From Malaya genurostris (lineage: Eukaryota; Arthropoda; Insecta; Diptera; Culicidae), in assembly GCF_030247185.1 (NCBI RefSeq), contig NC_080571.1, positions 164,024,352 through 164,088,351 of the forward strand: DNA of 64,000 nt, in the 5' to 3' direction. Below the pieces are notes generated by a model. It saw only the letters and a list, made by a program, of their open reading frames with translations. It searched no databases and had not been told where the DNA came from. Position 1 is the first letter of the stretch. Every line of letters starts with the position of its first letter. Both the position numbers and the translations under genes were made by a program. Positions 41,651-54,300 of this stretch are shown here, one piece after another.

Positions 41651-43851
41651 CTGTCGATCGATTTTTCATTCGAGAGTACTGCTCCAATAGCGTACTCGCT
41701 TGCATCTGTCGTGATCACGAACGTATCTTTATAGTTCGGTCTAACTAACAGTGTGTCAGAAGTTAAAAAATTCCGCAATTCCTCAAAAGATTTTTGACAC
41801 TCTTCTGTCCAAGTAAACTTAACATTCTTTCGCAAGAGATCGTTCAAAGGTTTACGTTTCTCTGCTATGTAAGGTGTGAATTTTCCATAAAAATCTACTG
41901 TTCCCAAAAATGACCGAACACCTCCTTTGACTGTTTTTGGTGCCGCCATCTCTTTAATTGTTTTTATATTGTCCTCCATAGGACGAATTCCTTCTTTGTC
42001 AATTACATGTCCTAAATACTTTATTTCATTTTTCAAAATTTGGCATTTACCTGGCTCGACTTTTAGATTATGTCGACGGAGAGCCTCTAAAACTTTGCGT
42101 AAGTTTTCATTGTGTTCTTCGATAGTAACACCGAAAACAATTATGTCATCCAGATAGACGATTGTTTTAACCCCTTCTATCTCATAAAGTACCGTGTTCA
42201 TTAATCTTTGGAACGTCGACGGGCTGTTACGCAGGCCCATAGGCATTCTTGTGAATTCAAAGTGGCCTTTTGGAGTTGAAAACGCAGTCTTGGCTGCATC
42301 TTTTGAGTTAATTGGTACTTGGTAAAAGCCTGATTTTAAATCCAAGGTAGAAAAATATTTACTGTTTCCAAGATTATCTAGAATCTCGTCAATTAGTGGA
42401 ATTGGGTATACAAATGGCTTCGTAACTAAATTTAAAGCCCTGAAGTCAACCACGATTCTGTATTTCTTGTTACCAAATTCATCGTCCTTCTTGGGAACAC
42501 ATAGGACTGGTGCATTCCACGGACTTTTGCTAGGCCTTATGATACCTTGTCTACGCATTTCCTCAATTTCTTCATTATTATGCTTCTTTGTAGCTTCCGG
42601 AAATCTGTATTGCCGTTTGTTGATAGGCACGTTTGACGTGGTCTCAATTTCGTGCACTGCCGCATCGGTGATAGTTAATTTGTCCCCCTTCAGATAGAAC
42701 ACATCACTATATGATGCCATAATCTTCTCTATATCCCTAAAATTTTCTCTTTTTAGATGATTCATATTTAGTGATTCTAATACTTTTTCCGTTCGGTCTC
42801 GACCAGTTATTTGACCGTATCTTTTATTTTCCGTAAGAATTACGTCTTGATTTGAATCTAAATCAAGGAAACATTTGTCTTCCTCGTCACACTCTCCGCC
42901 TATAAAATCTTTTTCTTCTTCATGAGTAATATTGGTCCCACAACCGGGGAGCATACTATCTGAACGATCGTCGTATTTGTATAACTCATAATTGCTCTGA
43001 TACGATGCATTATTGTTATCATTTTTATTCGCGTGCTTTTTATTCACTTCATATTTATTATGCTTTGATACACTACCCTCTAAGACTTCAGCATTTACGA
43101 TAATTACTTCATTTTTGCCACTCTTTGCATTAGTTTCAGTATGTTTTTCGGTTGTCCTATTTCTACTTGGAGATTTTTCTATTTCGTCTAATATTTTTCC
43201 CATATTTTGCTTGTCTAGCCGTATCTCCATTTGTTTATTAGTGCCCATTGGCGTTTGTCTGTGTACCTTCTCCTGCGTGGGCTCTTTATCCTGTACTAAA
43301 TATAATGATCCTCTTAGGCAAGGTCTCACTTTCGTGCTGAATTCTATAGGTTCTTCTTGCATGTATATTATCCCATTTTTGTTATTCAAGCTCGTGACGT
43401 ATCTATTTATGAATTCCATTCCGAGGATTCCATCGAACCCCAATTCTTCGACTACGTCAAATTTCACTTTTAGACTTACGTCTTGGATTATAAATTCTGC
43501 CTCGGTTGTACCTAGACTTACCCGCGGGATGTTTACCACCCCCGTATAACGTATTCGCTCTTGCCCGTTTATCTTACCAGAGCCTATATGCTCTGCACAT
43601 TTTCTACTGATTAAGTTGGAACTGGCCCCCGTATCGATTAGAAATTTCTTTCTTATATATGGGTAAGCTGTGGACCTCAATTCAATCTCATATGCATTGA
43701 ACCAATTCCTAGTCATTACTTGACTTGTGGTTACTGACTTCCTTTCTTCTCGGATGCGTTTTTGATTTACTGACCCGAGATTCGTCTTGGCTGCCTCTTG
43801 CTGTCTCATTTCTAGCATCATATTCGTGATTTGTCCGACTTGATTTCTCAA
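41651..43851 (-). pseudogene. Gypsy-1 pol: protease, RT and start of RNase H
   Basis: The open minus-strand frame includes aspartic protease FLIDTGASSNLIS (about 43635), then a long Lys/Asn-rich linker. RT follows with KYRIVVDFRALN, FSTLDLKSGFYQ, GLRNSPSTFQRLMN and YLDDIIVFG, a connection domain, and the first RNase H Asp in TTDASEYAIGAVLS. It runs 758 codons to 41575, but from 41650 on it reads the foldback element. Native coding resumes at 33587. The N-terminus is separated from gag by frame breaks at 43851-44143. Confidence 0.9.
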
Positions 43852-44120
43852 CTGTGAAATAGATCATTGAAGTACACATATATTCTTTTGTAAGTCTTGC
43901 TTTTGAATAATATTATGGGGTGCTCGGTCCTCTATCCACTCGAATGACCCCTTGTTTAGTTTTTTCTATAGTTGTTGTAGTTGTTACCGTTGCTATCTCG
44001 ATTGTTTTGGCGTTCCTGCCGGTACGAGCGCTCCGCTGTTTCGTAATTGTTCCAATTATTCCGGCCTCCGCTTTGTGTATGGGTATTTTGTGGTTGATGC
44101 CCAAACATTCTAGCTCTTGG

Positions 44121-45266
44121 TCATTGTTGATTTTCTCTCTCATAATCTCTTCTTGTTAGTTGGTTACACGGTTGTTGTCGGAATGCCTGGTGTGATTCGC
44201 CACAATGTCTCTGGTTGGACCCACCGCTTAATGCGTTATATTGTCGAGATGTAGTAGGCTCCTGGTTGTGTCTCATGACCCTTGTCTGATGTGCTGCACC
44301 CCTATCTACACGTGGGTTTCTGAATCCTCCTCCTTGCGGGTACCTGTAATTTTGCCTCATACCGCTGTCCGCTGTAGTATTCGTATTGTTAAAGCTGTTC
44401 CTTTCTCTGTGGTTTCTTGTTTGCCTACTGCCGTTCCGTGAGCCAGAGATTTCCATGCATCTCAGTCTCTCTCCTAGGTCTAATAACCGCTCACATTCTA
44501 CGTGTTGCTCTTCGAGAAAGTCTAGCAATTCTCCCAGAGCCATGTTTCATTGTCCCTGGGCCGTTCTCCTGAGATCATCGTTTCTCAGGCCTGCTATGCA
44601 ATGCAACCTCAAATTCTTATCTAATGCGCTGTTTCCTTGGGCGCCTTCATTATATAGATCTATATGTTCCTTTATTTTCATTACGCGTTTTTTGTATGAC
44701 TTATAAGATTCTCGCGGGTTTTGTCTTAAAGTCTCCATATCTGCTAACACATTTTCGATTTTAATCACCTCACCGAATTCTCTTACTAAATTCGCTTTTG
44801 TCTCCGGCCAAGTTTCGGCTCTGATTTTTAATATGCTGTTTGCCGCTTTTCCCTTAAGTTTCAATAAAACGACATAAATTAGCTCATTGTGCGGCATACC
44901 TTCCGGTATTTCATCCGCAAAATGCTCTTTGTGATATAGGAATGCACTAAGCTCATTAAATGACCCATGAAAATCCGGTATGCACTGGATGGCTTCGGTT
45001 TTTGGGAACCGATATGTTCCGCCCGGGAGGCTCATGTTGTTATTTGAATTATTGGTATTGTACGGTTTTGATCCTGGCTTTTGGGACTCTTCGTAATTGT
45101 TGTTATTCTCAATAGCTGAATACACTCTTTGACGCTGTGATATATTATGTTTTGTACTCCCAGCTTCCGATATACTTCTGTGCCGCCCGGTAGGGCGATC
45201 TTGTTTGGTTTCTATAACGATTGATTCGCTTAGGATTTTCGATGCTGCCTCATATTTTGTTCGCAC
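44121..45266 (-). pseudogene. Gypsy-1 gag (frameshifted)
   Basis: Two frames (45266-44547 and 44543-44121) make up one gag. A charged N-terminus is followed by the capsid block TEAIQCIPDFHGSFNELSAF and KLKGKAANSILKIRAETW, a C-lobe with LRLHCIAGLRNDD, and an Arg/Asn/Gln-rich tail without CCHC knuckles. The break lies at about 44545. A third frame (44143-43913) continues toward pol. The plus-strand copy at 50022-51470 is its homologue. Confidence 0.85.
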
Positions 45267-46252
45267 GACGTTATATAGGTATGTTAGTTTGTTCCATTCA
45301 CTTACTGAGACCCGAAACTCGTAACCTTCGATCAGTCGTTCGAATACGGCGAAGGCTACCTTAAGTGTTTCCTTCTTGGCTAGGATCCCTTGTAATGATC
45401 TTGTTCTAGTCTTATTTTGTATAAATTCTCGTATTCGTGTGCAATATACTCGCCTATTTCTTCTAGCCTTGACATCTGCGAACGTCTTTGTTAGTTTGGC
45501 TCAATACCTTTTTTCGTTGTAAACATCTGGAAACATTTCCCTTCGTTTGCGGGTGATCGTTATTGCTCGCCCCGCGTGAGTCATACCATACTCAAAGCCA
45601 ATGTCGGTTTATTGTTATTATTGTCATATACCGCTTCTTTTCCCCGTGCTATGTTTTTATCTCGGTTGCCCGACTTCTAGCCGCAAATATGGCCGCGATT
45701 GTTTTGGTGTGTTAAATAGCAACGCATTTTGCTATAGGCTCCGACCATACGGGTTGATTCACCACCGTTTTAAATTTATATACTTCGTGGCATACACTCT
45801 AGGTGCCTAGCTCGCTGACTTGCTTTATTATGTCAGACGGCTACCTTTGCTTATTCGCAAAATGATGCGTCATATTGCCGATTCCTTCGCTCATACGCGT
45901 TGGTTTCGGATGGTCACCTTGACCTTATAATCATTACACCAGTGCTAACTGTTCAGCAACAACAAAAATATCACGGACACCGGTCACTGTCATTGACATA
46001 GTGACAGTGGTTTCGGTTCACGGCAATTTTGGTATAACTTCGGGAGAAAGTCGGATGAATTTTCTACTTAAAATCACAAGCTCGGCTCGTACTAAAATCT
46101 TCGGGCTTCATCCGAAAGAAACTGGTAGGAGTTTAAAAACCCATAGATGGGAACAGTCAGCGGTTAGTTCAAGTTAGTGAGTTCACGTCGGTTCCCCGTA
46201 GGTCGCGGGCGTCAATTAAGTTTTTAGAAAAAAACTCGCAAAACAGAAGATT
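45267..46252 (-). other. Gypsy-1 5' non-coding/LTR region
   Basis: No ORF. Parts are shared with the Gypsy-3 leader (48700-48860 and 49370-49560, reversed) and with the inverted fragment at 11840-12030. LTR borders could not be fixed, because neither a second LTR nor a clear primer site was found. Confidence 0.6.
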
Positions 46253-46550
46253 AGAGCCTGGTCAATTTGAATGTTCAGATGCGACAAAAATAGTTTGATT
46301 CCATATTTGTATAAGTGTGAAAAAAACAGAAACTAAATGTATAGTGAAGAATAGAGCCTGGTGAATAAGAATGTTTGGATGTGACAATAAAATAGTTGGT
46401 TTCCATATGTGTATAAGCTTAAAAAAACAGAAACTAAGTGTATAGTGAAGAATAAAGCCTGGTCAAAAAAATGTTCGGATCCGACAAAAATAGTTTGTTT
46501 CCATATTTGTAAAGGCTTGGAAAAAAACAGAAACTAAGTGTATAGTGAAG
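46253..46550. repeat. ~98-bp minisatellite (three units)
   Basis: Units start AGAGCCTGGT at about 46253, 46350 and 46453, each running to AACTAA(A/G)TGTATAGTGAAGAA. The array is repeated at 47863-48160, where a fourth partial unit follows (48161-48190). Confidence 0.85.
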
Positions 46551-48189
46551 AATGCACTAAGCTCATTAAATGACCCATGAAAATCCGGTATGCACTGGAT
46601 GGCTTCGGTTTTTGGGAACCGATATGTTCCGTCCGGGAGGCTCATGTTGTTATTTGAATTATTGGTATTGTACGGTTTTGATCCTGGCTTTTGGGACTCT
46701 TCGTAATTGTTGTTATTCTCAATAGCTGAATACACTCTTTGACGCTGTGATATATTATGTTTTGTACTCCCAGCTTCCGATATACTTCTGTGCCGCCCGG
46801 TAGGGCGATCTTGTTTGGTTTCTATAACGATTGATTCGCTTAGGATTTTCGATGCTGCCTCATATTTTGTTCGCACGACGTTATATAGGTATGTTAGTTT
46901 GTTCCATTCACTTACTGAGACCCGAAACTCGTAACCTTCGATCAGTCGTTCGAATACGGCGAAGGCTACCTTAAGTGTTTCCTTCTTGGCTAGGATCCCT
47001 TGTAATGATCTTGCTCTAGTCTTATTTTGTATAAATTCTCGTATTCGTGTGCAATATACTCGCTTATTTCTTCTAGCCTTGACATCTGCGAACGTCTTTG
47101 TTAGTTTGGCTCAATACCTTTTTTCGTTGTAAACATCTGGAAACATTTCCCTTCGTTTGCGGGTGATCGTTATTGCTCGCCCCGCGTGAGTCATACCATA
47201 CTCAAAGCCAATGTCGGTTTATTGTTATTATTGTCATATACCGCTTCTTTTCCCCGTGCTATGTTTTTATCTCGGTTGCCCGACTTCTAGCCGCAAATAT
47301 GGCCGCGATTGTTTTGGTGTGTTAAATAGCAACGCATTTTGCTATAAGCTCCGACCATACGGGTTGATTCACCACCGTTTTAAATTTATATACTTCGTGG
47401 CATGCACTCTAGGTGCCTAGCTCGCTGACTTGCTTTATTATGTCAGACGGCTACCTTTGCTTATTCGCAAAATGATGCGTCATATTGCCGATTCCTTCGC
47501 TCATACGCGTTGGTTTCGGATGGTCACCTTGACCTTATAATCATTACACCAGTGCTAACTGTTCAGCAACAACAAAAATATCACGGACACCGGTCACTGT
47601 CATTGACATAGTGACAGTGGTTTCGGTTCACGGCAATTTTGGTATAACTTCGGGAGAAAGTCGGATGAATTTTCTACTTAAAATCACAAGCTCGGCTCGT
47701 ACTAAAATCTTCGGGCTTCATCCGAAAGAAACTGGTAGGAGTTTAAAAACCCATAGATGGGAACAGTCAGCGGTTAGTTCAAGTTAGTGAGTTCACGTCG
47801 GTTCCCCGTAGGTCGCGGGCGTCAATTAAGTTTTTAGAAAAAAACTCGCAAAACAGAAGATTAGAGCCTGGTCAATTTGAATGTTCAGATGCGACAAAAA
47901 TAGTTTGATTCCATATTTGTATAAGTGTGAAAAAAACAGAAACTAAATGTATAGTGAAGAATAGAGCCTGGTGAATAAGAATGTTTGGATGTGACAATAA
48001 AATAGTTGGTTTCCATATGTGTATAAGCTTAAAAAAACAGAAACTAAGTGTATAGTGAAGAATAAAGCCTGGTCAAAAAAATGTTCGGATCCGACAAAAA
48101 TAGTTTGTTTCCATATTTGTAAAGGCTTGGAAAAAAACAGAAACTAAGTGTATAGTGAAGAAAAGAGCCTGGTCAATAAGAATGTTCGG

Positions 48190-48597
48190 ACAACAATCGT
48201 TTGTTGTCACCAATGCTACTCACCAATGTACTCACCAATGCTAATGACTGGCAGCTGTGACGTAATCGCTCTTGTCGAAAGTGAAACTAGCTGTGCAAAC
48301 GACACAAAACACATCTGCTCGCAGTGGCGATAGATTCCAAACTAATTCAATTTTTGATACTCGTTTATACCAAACATTTCAGAAAAGTTTAATTTTGAAT
48401 TATTTGAGATTATGTCACAAAACTGAAAATTTTATCGTAAAATTGTGGTCATATTTCCGATGGCATGTAGCAAAAATTATGTTGATTCGTTAGATACAAC
48501 AAGAGATATTCACGATCAAAAACTTATCACTCTCTCAGAGGGTAAATTTTAAAAAGGCACCCCATAGTAAAGTAAGTCGTACTCACGACAAAAAAAA
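48190..48597 (-). mobile_element. TIR element 'C', internally deleted copy
   Basis: Ends ...AAGTCGTACTCACGACAAAA, the left terminus of the TGTCGTGAATACGA family in reverse. The GACTGGCAGCTGTGACGTAA block and the AAACATTTCAGAAAAGTTTA block are adjacent. The promoter-like middle is missing. Confidence 0.7.
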
Positions 48598-48860
48598 CCG
48601 CGATAATATTTTCAAAAGTTGCCATACTGGCATGAAGGCCTAAGGAGTTTTTTTGTTCTTTGAAGAGACAAGAAAACCACGACCAGCTAAACAGTTGGCA
48701 TGGGTAACATGTTTATAAAGTCAAGGTGACTGCGAGGGGGCCAACCGAACCTTTCGCGTATGAGCGAAGGAATCGGTATTTTGACGCATCATTTTGCGAG
48801 TAAGCAATGGTAGCCGTTCTTGGACTGACATAGCAAAGCAAGTCCAGCAAGGGACCGTGA
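48598..48860 (+). other. Gypsy-3 5' region, first part
   Basis: Reverse-complement homology to 45760-45950 (GCGTATGAGCGAAGGAATCGG, TGACGCATCATTTTGCGA). Non-coding. Interrupted by a MITE and continued at 49368. Confidence 0.7.
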
Positions 48861-49367
48861 GACCTTCCATTTGAATCTAAGTTTGTGGAAATTTTGAGTG
48901 GGATCCATTTTGGTACATATGACCACTATTTCCGGTACTTCCGGAACCGGATACAGGGAACTAGGATAGCCAGAATTGGTTTTGTTTAGTTACCTACTGA
49001 TGACTATCGATTTGTGTAGTTTTGAGACCAGTTTAGAAAAATTTGTACGTGTTTTGTTTCGCCGGTTTAAGTGACGATGTACAATATTGAAATCACTTTA
49101 CCCTATAACTCCGGAATAGGAAGTCGGATCCAGATGAAATTCAGGAATTCCGTATGGGACCTTTCATTTGATACTTAGTTTGTCAAAATCGGTTCAGCCA
49201 TCTCCGAGAAAACCTAGTGAGATTATTTGACACATAGACACACACATACACACACAGACATCGCTCAGTTCGATGAACTGATTCGAATGGTATATGACAT
49301 ATGACAATTTTCACTAGACGGTTTTTCAAGTGATTGCCGTTCTATATGAGAAAGGCAAAAAGGTGGA
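48861..49367 (+). mobile_element. MITE, 'ATATGAGAAAGGCA' family, 5'-truncated copy
   Basis: Contains GAAGTCGGATCC, AAATCGGTTCAGCCATCTCC, CACACACATACACACACAGACA and the right terminus TATATGAGAAAGGCA. The related copies are 54440-55270 and 62580-62968, all in the same orientation. It inserted in the Gypsy-3 leader. Confidence 0.8.
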
Positions 49368-50021
49368 GAACCAACCCGTATGGGCGGAGCCTATAGCAAA
49401 ATGCGTTGCAAGGCAACACACCAAAATAATCGCGGCCATATTTGCGGCTAGAAGTCTGGCAACCGAAATAAAAACAGAGTACGGAGAAAAGAAGCGGAAG
49501 ACAATAATAATAATAAGCCGACATTGACTTTGAGTCGCGTACGGTAAACAATAACGGTCAGCCACGAGTATGGTATGATGTTTTGTTGCAGCCTTTGCCG
49601 TCAACCATTATAGCAGAATTATTCTTGTCTAGGTATGATCTTGCACGTGACGCAACGTCATTAACACAAGTTGCAAGCATACTGCAACAGAAATCAAACG
49701 GCTCCATCGAACCTGTATCTGCCTTATCTAATCAGGTGAAGGGCATCTGAAAAGATAACAAGTATCGGCATTGTTTGACTTCATAGACGCCAAGTCGGCA
49801 ATCAATAAACCAACACGCTATTCTTTTCTCTCGGACGTATATATGACGGTATACTTATTGCGCAACTGGATTTCCTTTGAAGGTTTTTACGAAAGCTATT
49901 TGATTCAGGTGAAGTAAACAAGTATAGAGAACCACTACACTTTTCGCCAGGTGTGTGTGTTTTGTTTTTCTTTCTGTTTGGGAATTTTGATGAAGAAAAT
50001 GTGGGTCTATAACAATGGCTC
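49368..50021 (+). other. Gypsy-3 leader, second part
   Basis: CCAACCCGTATGGGCGGAGCC...GCGGCTAGAAGTCTGGCAACC is the reverse complement of 45640-45760. No coding sequence apart from small chance frames. Confidence 0.7.
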
Positions 50022-51480
50022 GTGAGAAATTTTATTATGTCCTCGCAAATGGACAGACTGAGCGAAATCAAAGAGTATATAAAAAGAGAACACGATAATG
50101 TTTACAAAAACAAAAAACGTCCAAGATCATTACAAGGCGATTTAGGAAAAACTCAAGCGCTGAAAGAATCATTCGAGGAATATACCAATCTAGTGGTATA
50201 TTGTTGCGAATTTCGCTTAACAATTGATTATTGAAACAATTTAACAGATCGATACAGTATTATAAAGGAGAAGTATAACTCCTCGATAAAGATATTGGGC
50301 GGTTCAATCGTAATAGACCCAAACCCAAACCGCCCAACAACTCGCAGAGAGAGCATATCTGGGGAAATTAGCAGAAAAGAGACGCTAGAAGAACAGCGTA
50401 GAACTCAGTCAGGGGGTGGGAGTAAGAAATGGCAACGCGAGCAAGGAAACCGTAGCAGTGAAAGCGGAAATAGCATAGATAAAGAAGACAAAATGCAGGG
50501 CGTAAACCGAGAATATAAATTTCCTATGCAGAAGGCGATACAGTGTATTCCTGAGTACCAGGGTAACGCTGACGAACTAGAGCCGTTTTTGGTCCAGGTA
50601 CAATATTTTGCAGATGATATACCGGCAGGAGAAAGCGAAAGCCCACTACTTAATATCGTTTTAATGAAGTTGAAGGGAAAATCATCCGGATCTATCAACA
50701 AAATACGGGCAAACACATGGGAGGCCATGTTTCACAACCTGAAACGTAAATTCAACAGAAAAAGTTCGTGTGGGGATATCCAACAGAAAGTGGAAACACT
50801 TGAGCAGCGGCAGACGGAGTCGTTTACAGCAAACGCCAACAGAGCTTTACACATTTATGAGTGTATCGAGGAGATGCAGGGATTTATCAAACTGAGATCT
50901 CGTATGCAGAAAAATGTTTGAGAAGCCACTTTATTGGAGGATTGAAAAACAAGAGTTTGAAGCAAGTGGCAAGAAGCCAGAGAAACTTCACGTTCAAGGA
51001 TCTTGTTCAGTTTCTTCAAGAGGAACATGCAGATTGCGATCACCTAGAAGAGATAGAGCAGAGACTTTAAGCCTGAAGAATCTCACGGAATGGAAATGGC
51101 AACCGGACATACCAACAGGAAAATAGGAGTGGTCCAAGGAACCAAGAGGCGTATGTCGGACACGGAAATGGTAATAGGTAGGCGGAACTATAATCAAAAT
51201 AATAACTATAACATCGCGCAAACGAGAACGAGCCGCGGCGCAAGGCAAAATCATACATACCACCAGGGAAATAATTTCAGAATCCCACGTGATGGAGGCC
51301 GGCTCCACATAGGGGAACCACGAGACAAGGCCAGGAGCCAAGCACACCGCGGCAATATAATGCGGTAAGCGGTGGGTCCAACCAGAGACATTATGGCGAA
51401 TCGCACCAGGCGTTCCGACAAGAACCGTGTAACTAACTAACAAGAAGAGATTATGAGAGAGAAGATCAACAACGACCAAT
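50022..51480 (+). pseudogene. Gypsy-3 gag (broken)
   Basis: Homologue of the Gypsy-1 gag in several frames: an N-terminal part (50022-50234), the main frame 50295-50921 with QKAIQCIPEYQGNADELEPF and LMKLKGKSSGSINKIRANTW, then a C-lobe in another frame (50861-51070) with LRSHFIGGLKNKSLK. An Asn/Arg-rich tail runs to about 51480. At least three breaks. Confidence 0.85.
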
Positions 51481-51499
51481 TGCTCGAAGGTATGGGCAC

Positions 51500-52845
51500 T
51501 AGGGTGGGACAAGGTTGTATGGGAAAAATTATTTTCTCGCTCCACCAAACTTTTCGTGTTCCTTTTGGGTCCTATAAGCACCATGCAAAATTTTAGCTCT
51601 ATAGGAGAAACTATATTTTCGCGCCCGCGGTTCAAAGTTTGTATGGGATTTAGTATGGGAAAACTAACTTTTAACAAAAAAATCATCTGGAGGTCACCCT
51701 ATATACTCAAAAAATCAGCGGGCATGTAATTTTTGTAGGAAATTTAATGAGGAAGAAAACCTTCGAAGACTGTAACATAATCTGACATCTGTAAAAAATG
51801 TTATTAAAGAAAAACCGACACAATGTCCGAACGATGGCTCATTCCTTAATATATCTAGCACCACTGCTGCTAGTGGTGGTAATATGAGTTTGCTTTCTTT
51901 TATTATGCTACAACGGATGATCTGAGTTGTTTGATGTCTTCACAATAGTTGCTCGGTGTAGTTTGAAGATTTTTTTAAACTTATAAACCATGTTCCAAAA
52001 CTCACTGTAAAGACACACAAAAAACTAACTTTTTTATTTGAAGAAATTCAATTTTGAAGTCTTCAACAATATTGTTGATAAACTCAAATGCTATAACTTT
52101 GTCGAAGACATAAACCATCTGCCTCATATGGTTTAGAAGATATGGATGATTTTATTTAATACTATGAAAAAACATTGATTCCAAGTTTTTCTTTTTCTTA
52201 TTTTTCTATCGTCCATATCTTCTAAACCATATGAGGCAGATGGTTTATGTCTTCGACAAAGTTATAGTATTTGAGCTTATCAACAATATTGTTGAAGACT
52301 TCAAAATTGAATTTCTTCAAATAAAAAAGTTAGTTTTTTGTGTGTCTTTACAGTGAGTTTTGGAACATGGTTTATAAGTTTAAAAAAATCTTCAAACTAC
52401 ACCGAGCAACTATTGTGAAGACATCAAACATTTCAGATCATCCGTTGTAGCATAATAAAAGAAAGCAAACTCATATTACCACCACTAGCAGCAGTGGTGC
52501 TAGATATATTAAGGAATGAGCCATCGTTCGGACATTGTGTCGGTTTTTCTTTAATAACATTTTTTACAGATGTCGGATTATGTTACAGTCTTCGAAGGTT
52601 TTCTTCCTCATTAAATTTCCTACAAAAATTACATGCCCGCTGATTTTTTGAGTATATAGGGTGACCTCCAGATGATTTTTTTGTTAAAAGTTAGTTTTCC
52701 CATAATAAATCCCATACAAACTTTGAACCGCGTGCGCGAAAATATAGTTTCTCCTATCGAGCTAAAATTTTGCATGGTGCTTATGGGACCCAAAAGGAAC
52801 ACGAAAAGTTTAGTGGAGCTGAAATCAATATTTTGTCCCACCCTA
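51500..52845. mobile_element. 1346-bp palindromic foldback element with 8-bp TSD
   Basis: Starts TAGGGTGGGACA and ends with the inverse TGTCCCACCCTA. The two arms of about 640 bp are almost exact inverse copies around a loop at about 52156-52207. ATGGGCAC flanks both ends (51492-51499, 52846-52853), an 8-bp target duplication. Gypsy-3 sequence continues co-linearly across it. No ORF of note. The 8-bp duplication suggests hAT-like mobilisation. Confidence 0.92.
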
Positions 52846-52853
52846 ATGGGCAC

Positions 52854-53533
52854 CAACCACAAAATACCCATACACAAAACAGAAGCTGGAACAATTGGAA
52901 CAATTATGAAACAGAGGATTGAGGATACACAGAGAAACACCAATGGGCGCTAACAAACAAAGAGATACGGCTAGACAAGCTAAATATGGGAAAAATATTA
53001 GACGAACACCGAAAGGAGCTGCCGACAGCACAACTAAATCAGACAACAACGGGGAAATGAAACAAATCTCCAAGTAGAAATAGGACAACCGAACAAATTT
53101 TATGAATATAGAGAAAATTATGGCATCTTATAGCGATGTATTCTATTTAAAGGGGGACAAATTAACTATCTGCAAATTAACTAGTGTGAAAATTAACTAG
53201 TGCACGAAATTAAGACCACTTCAAATGTGCCGATCAATAAACGGCAATACAGATTTCTAGAAGCTACGAAGAAGCATATTAATGAAGAAATTAAAAAATG
53301 CGTAAACAAGGTATCATAAGGCCTAGCAAAAGTCCGTGGAATGCACCAGTCCCATGTGTTCCCAAGAAGGACGATGAATTTGGTAACAAGAAATACAGAA
53401 TCGAGGTTGACTTCAGGGCTTTAAATTTGGTTACAAAGCCATTTGTATACCCAATACTACTAATTGACAAGGTTCTAGATAATATTGGAAACAGAAAATA
53501 TTTTTTTAGCTTGGATTTAAAATCAGGATTTTA
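52854..53533 (+). pseudogene. Gypsy-3 pol remnant: linker and RT start
   Basis: Short matches in several frames to Gypsy-1 pol: the gag tail, a linker piece near 52960-53090, MASYSDVFYLKGDKLT near 53120, KQGIIRPSKSPWNAP, KYRIEVDFRALN and FFSLDLKSGF at 53298-53534. The protease is deleted. At 53533 RT jumps directly to integrase, so most of RT and RNase H is lost. Confidence 0.85.
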
Positions 53534-54300
53534 ATACGGACTTGTTATGCAAGACGATCTGACTAGATATTTAATTGTAGCACCGATGGAAAATCAAGAG
53601 AGTGCCACGGTCGCGCAAAACTTTCGTAAATAATTGTATATGTAAATATGGGACACCAGCCGAATTAGTAACCGATAATGGAACCAACTTTGTTAGTTCT
53701 CTTATGAAAAATGTATATAAAATTTTAAAAACTAAAAAGATTAGTACTAGTACATATCATCCACAAGCAAACCTGGTGGAACGATCGAATAGGGAATGGA
53801 AAACCTATCTACGACAATACGTAGATAACGAACCGAAAACATGGGACCAATTACTCCCATTCATCAGTTTCGAATATAATACAACTGTAAATTCCTCAAC
53901 GGGTTATACGCCGTTTGAGTTATTATGCGGACGACGGGCGAAAATTCCCAACTCCGTTTACAAATACGATAATGATGGTCTCTACTATGAGGCCTACGTC
54001 AATGAAATGCGATCTACATTTAAACGACTTCATCATCAAGCCCGGGAGAATCTAATTGCGTCTAAACAAAAGCGCAAAGAATTGTACGATAAAAACTCCA
54101 ACGAATGGCAACCAATGTGGGAGACTTAGTGCTAGTAAAAGCCAATCCCACAGGTGCAGGACAAAAATTACAATCACTTTGGAGAGGACCGTATGAAGTA
54201 GTCGCTCTTCCTAGTGAGCAAACAACAAATATAAAAAATGGTAATAGACTAGAAAAGGTTCACAATAACCTATTGAAAAAGTATACGGATTGAGGAACCG
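53534..54300 (+). pseudogene. Gypsy-3 integrase remnant
   Basis: YGLVMQDDLTRYLIVAPMEN, LVTDNGTNFVSSL, HPQANLVERSNREWKTY and GYTPFELLCGRRAK correspond to the Gypsy-1 integrase. The end module GDLVLVKANP...WRGPYEVVALP is in a second frame, ending KKYTD at 54293. The zinc finger and first catalytic Asp region are deleted, and there is a frameshift near 53615 and 54110. Confidence 0.88.

Larger units (their letters stand above)
44941..48162. repeat. 1610-bp tandem duplication across the Gypsy-1 gag 5' end and leader
   Basis: 44941-46550 is repeated at 46551-48160 with a constant offset of 1610 and about five substitutions seen. The second copy therefore contains a stray gag N-terminus (46876-46550, then out of frame). 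Junction microhomology is GTGAAGAA. It is either a young duplication or an assembly artefact. Confidence 0.92.

Noticed and set aside
46463..46876. Second gag gene of 137 codons
   Set aside because: It is the gag N-terminus in the second unit of the 1610-bp tandem duplication, running out into leader sequence.
51500..52845. A gene between the two arms of the palindrome
   Set aside because: Frames on both strands are mirror images of each other with no domain or usable start.
53298..54300. An intact second pol gene on the plus strand
   Set aside because: RT jumps directly to integrase at 53533 and several frame breaks remain, so it is a deletion relic.
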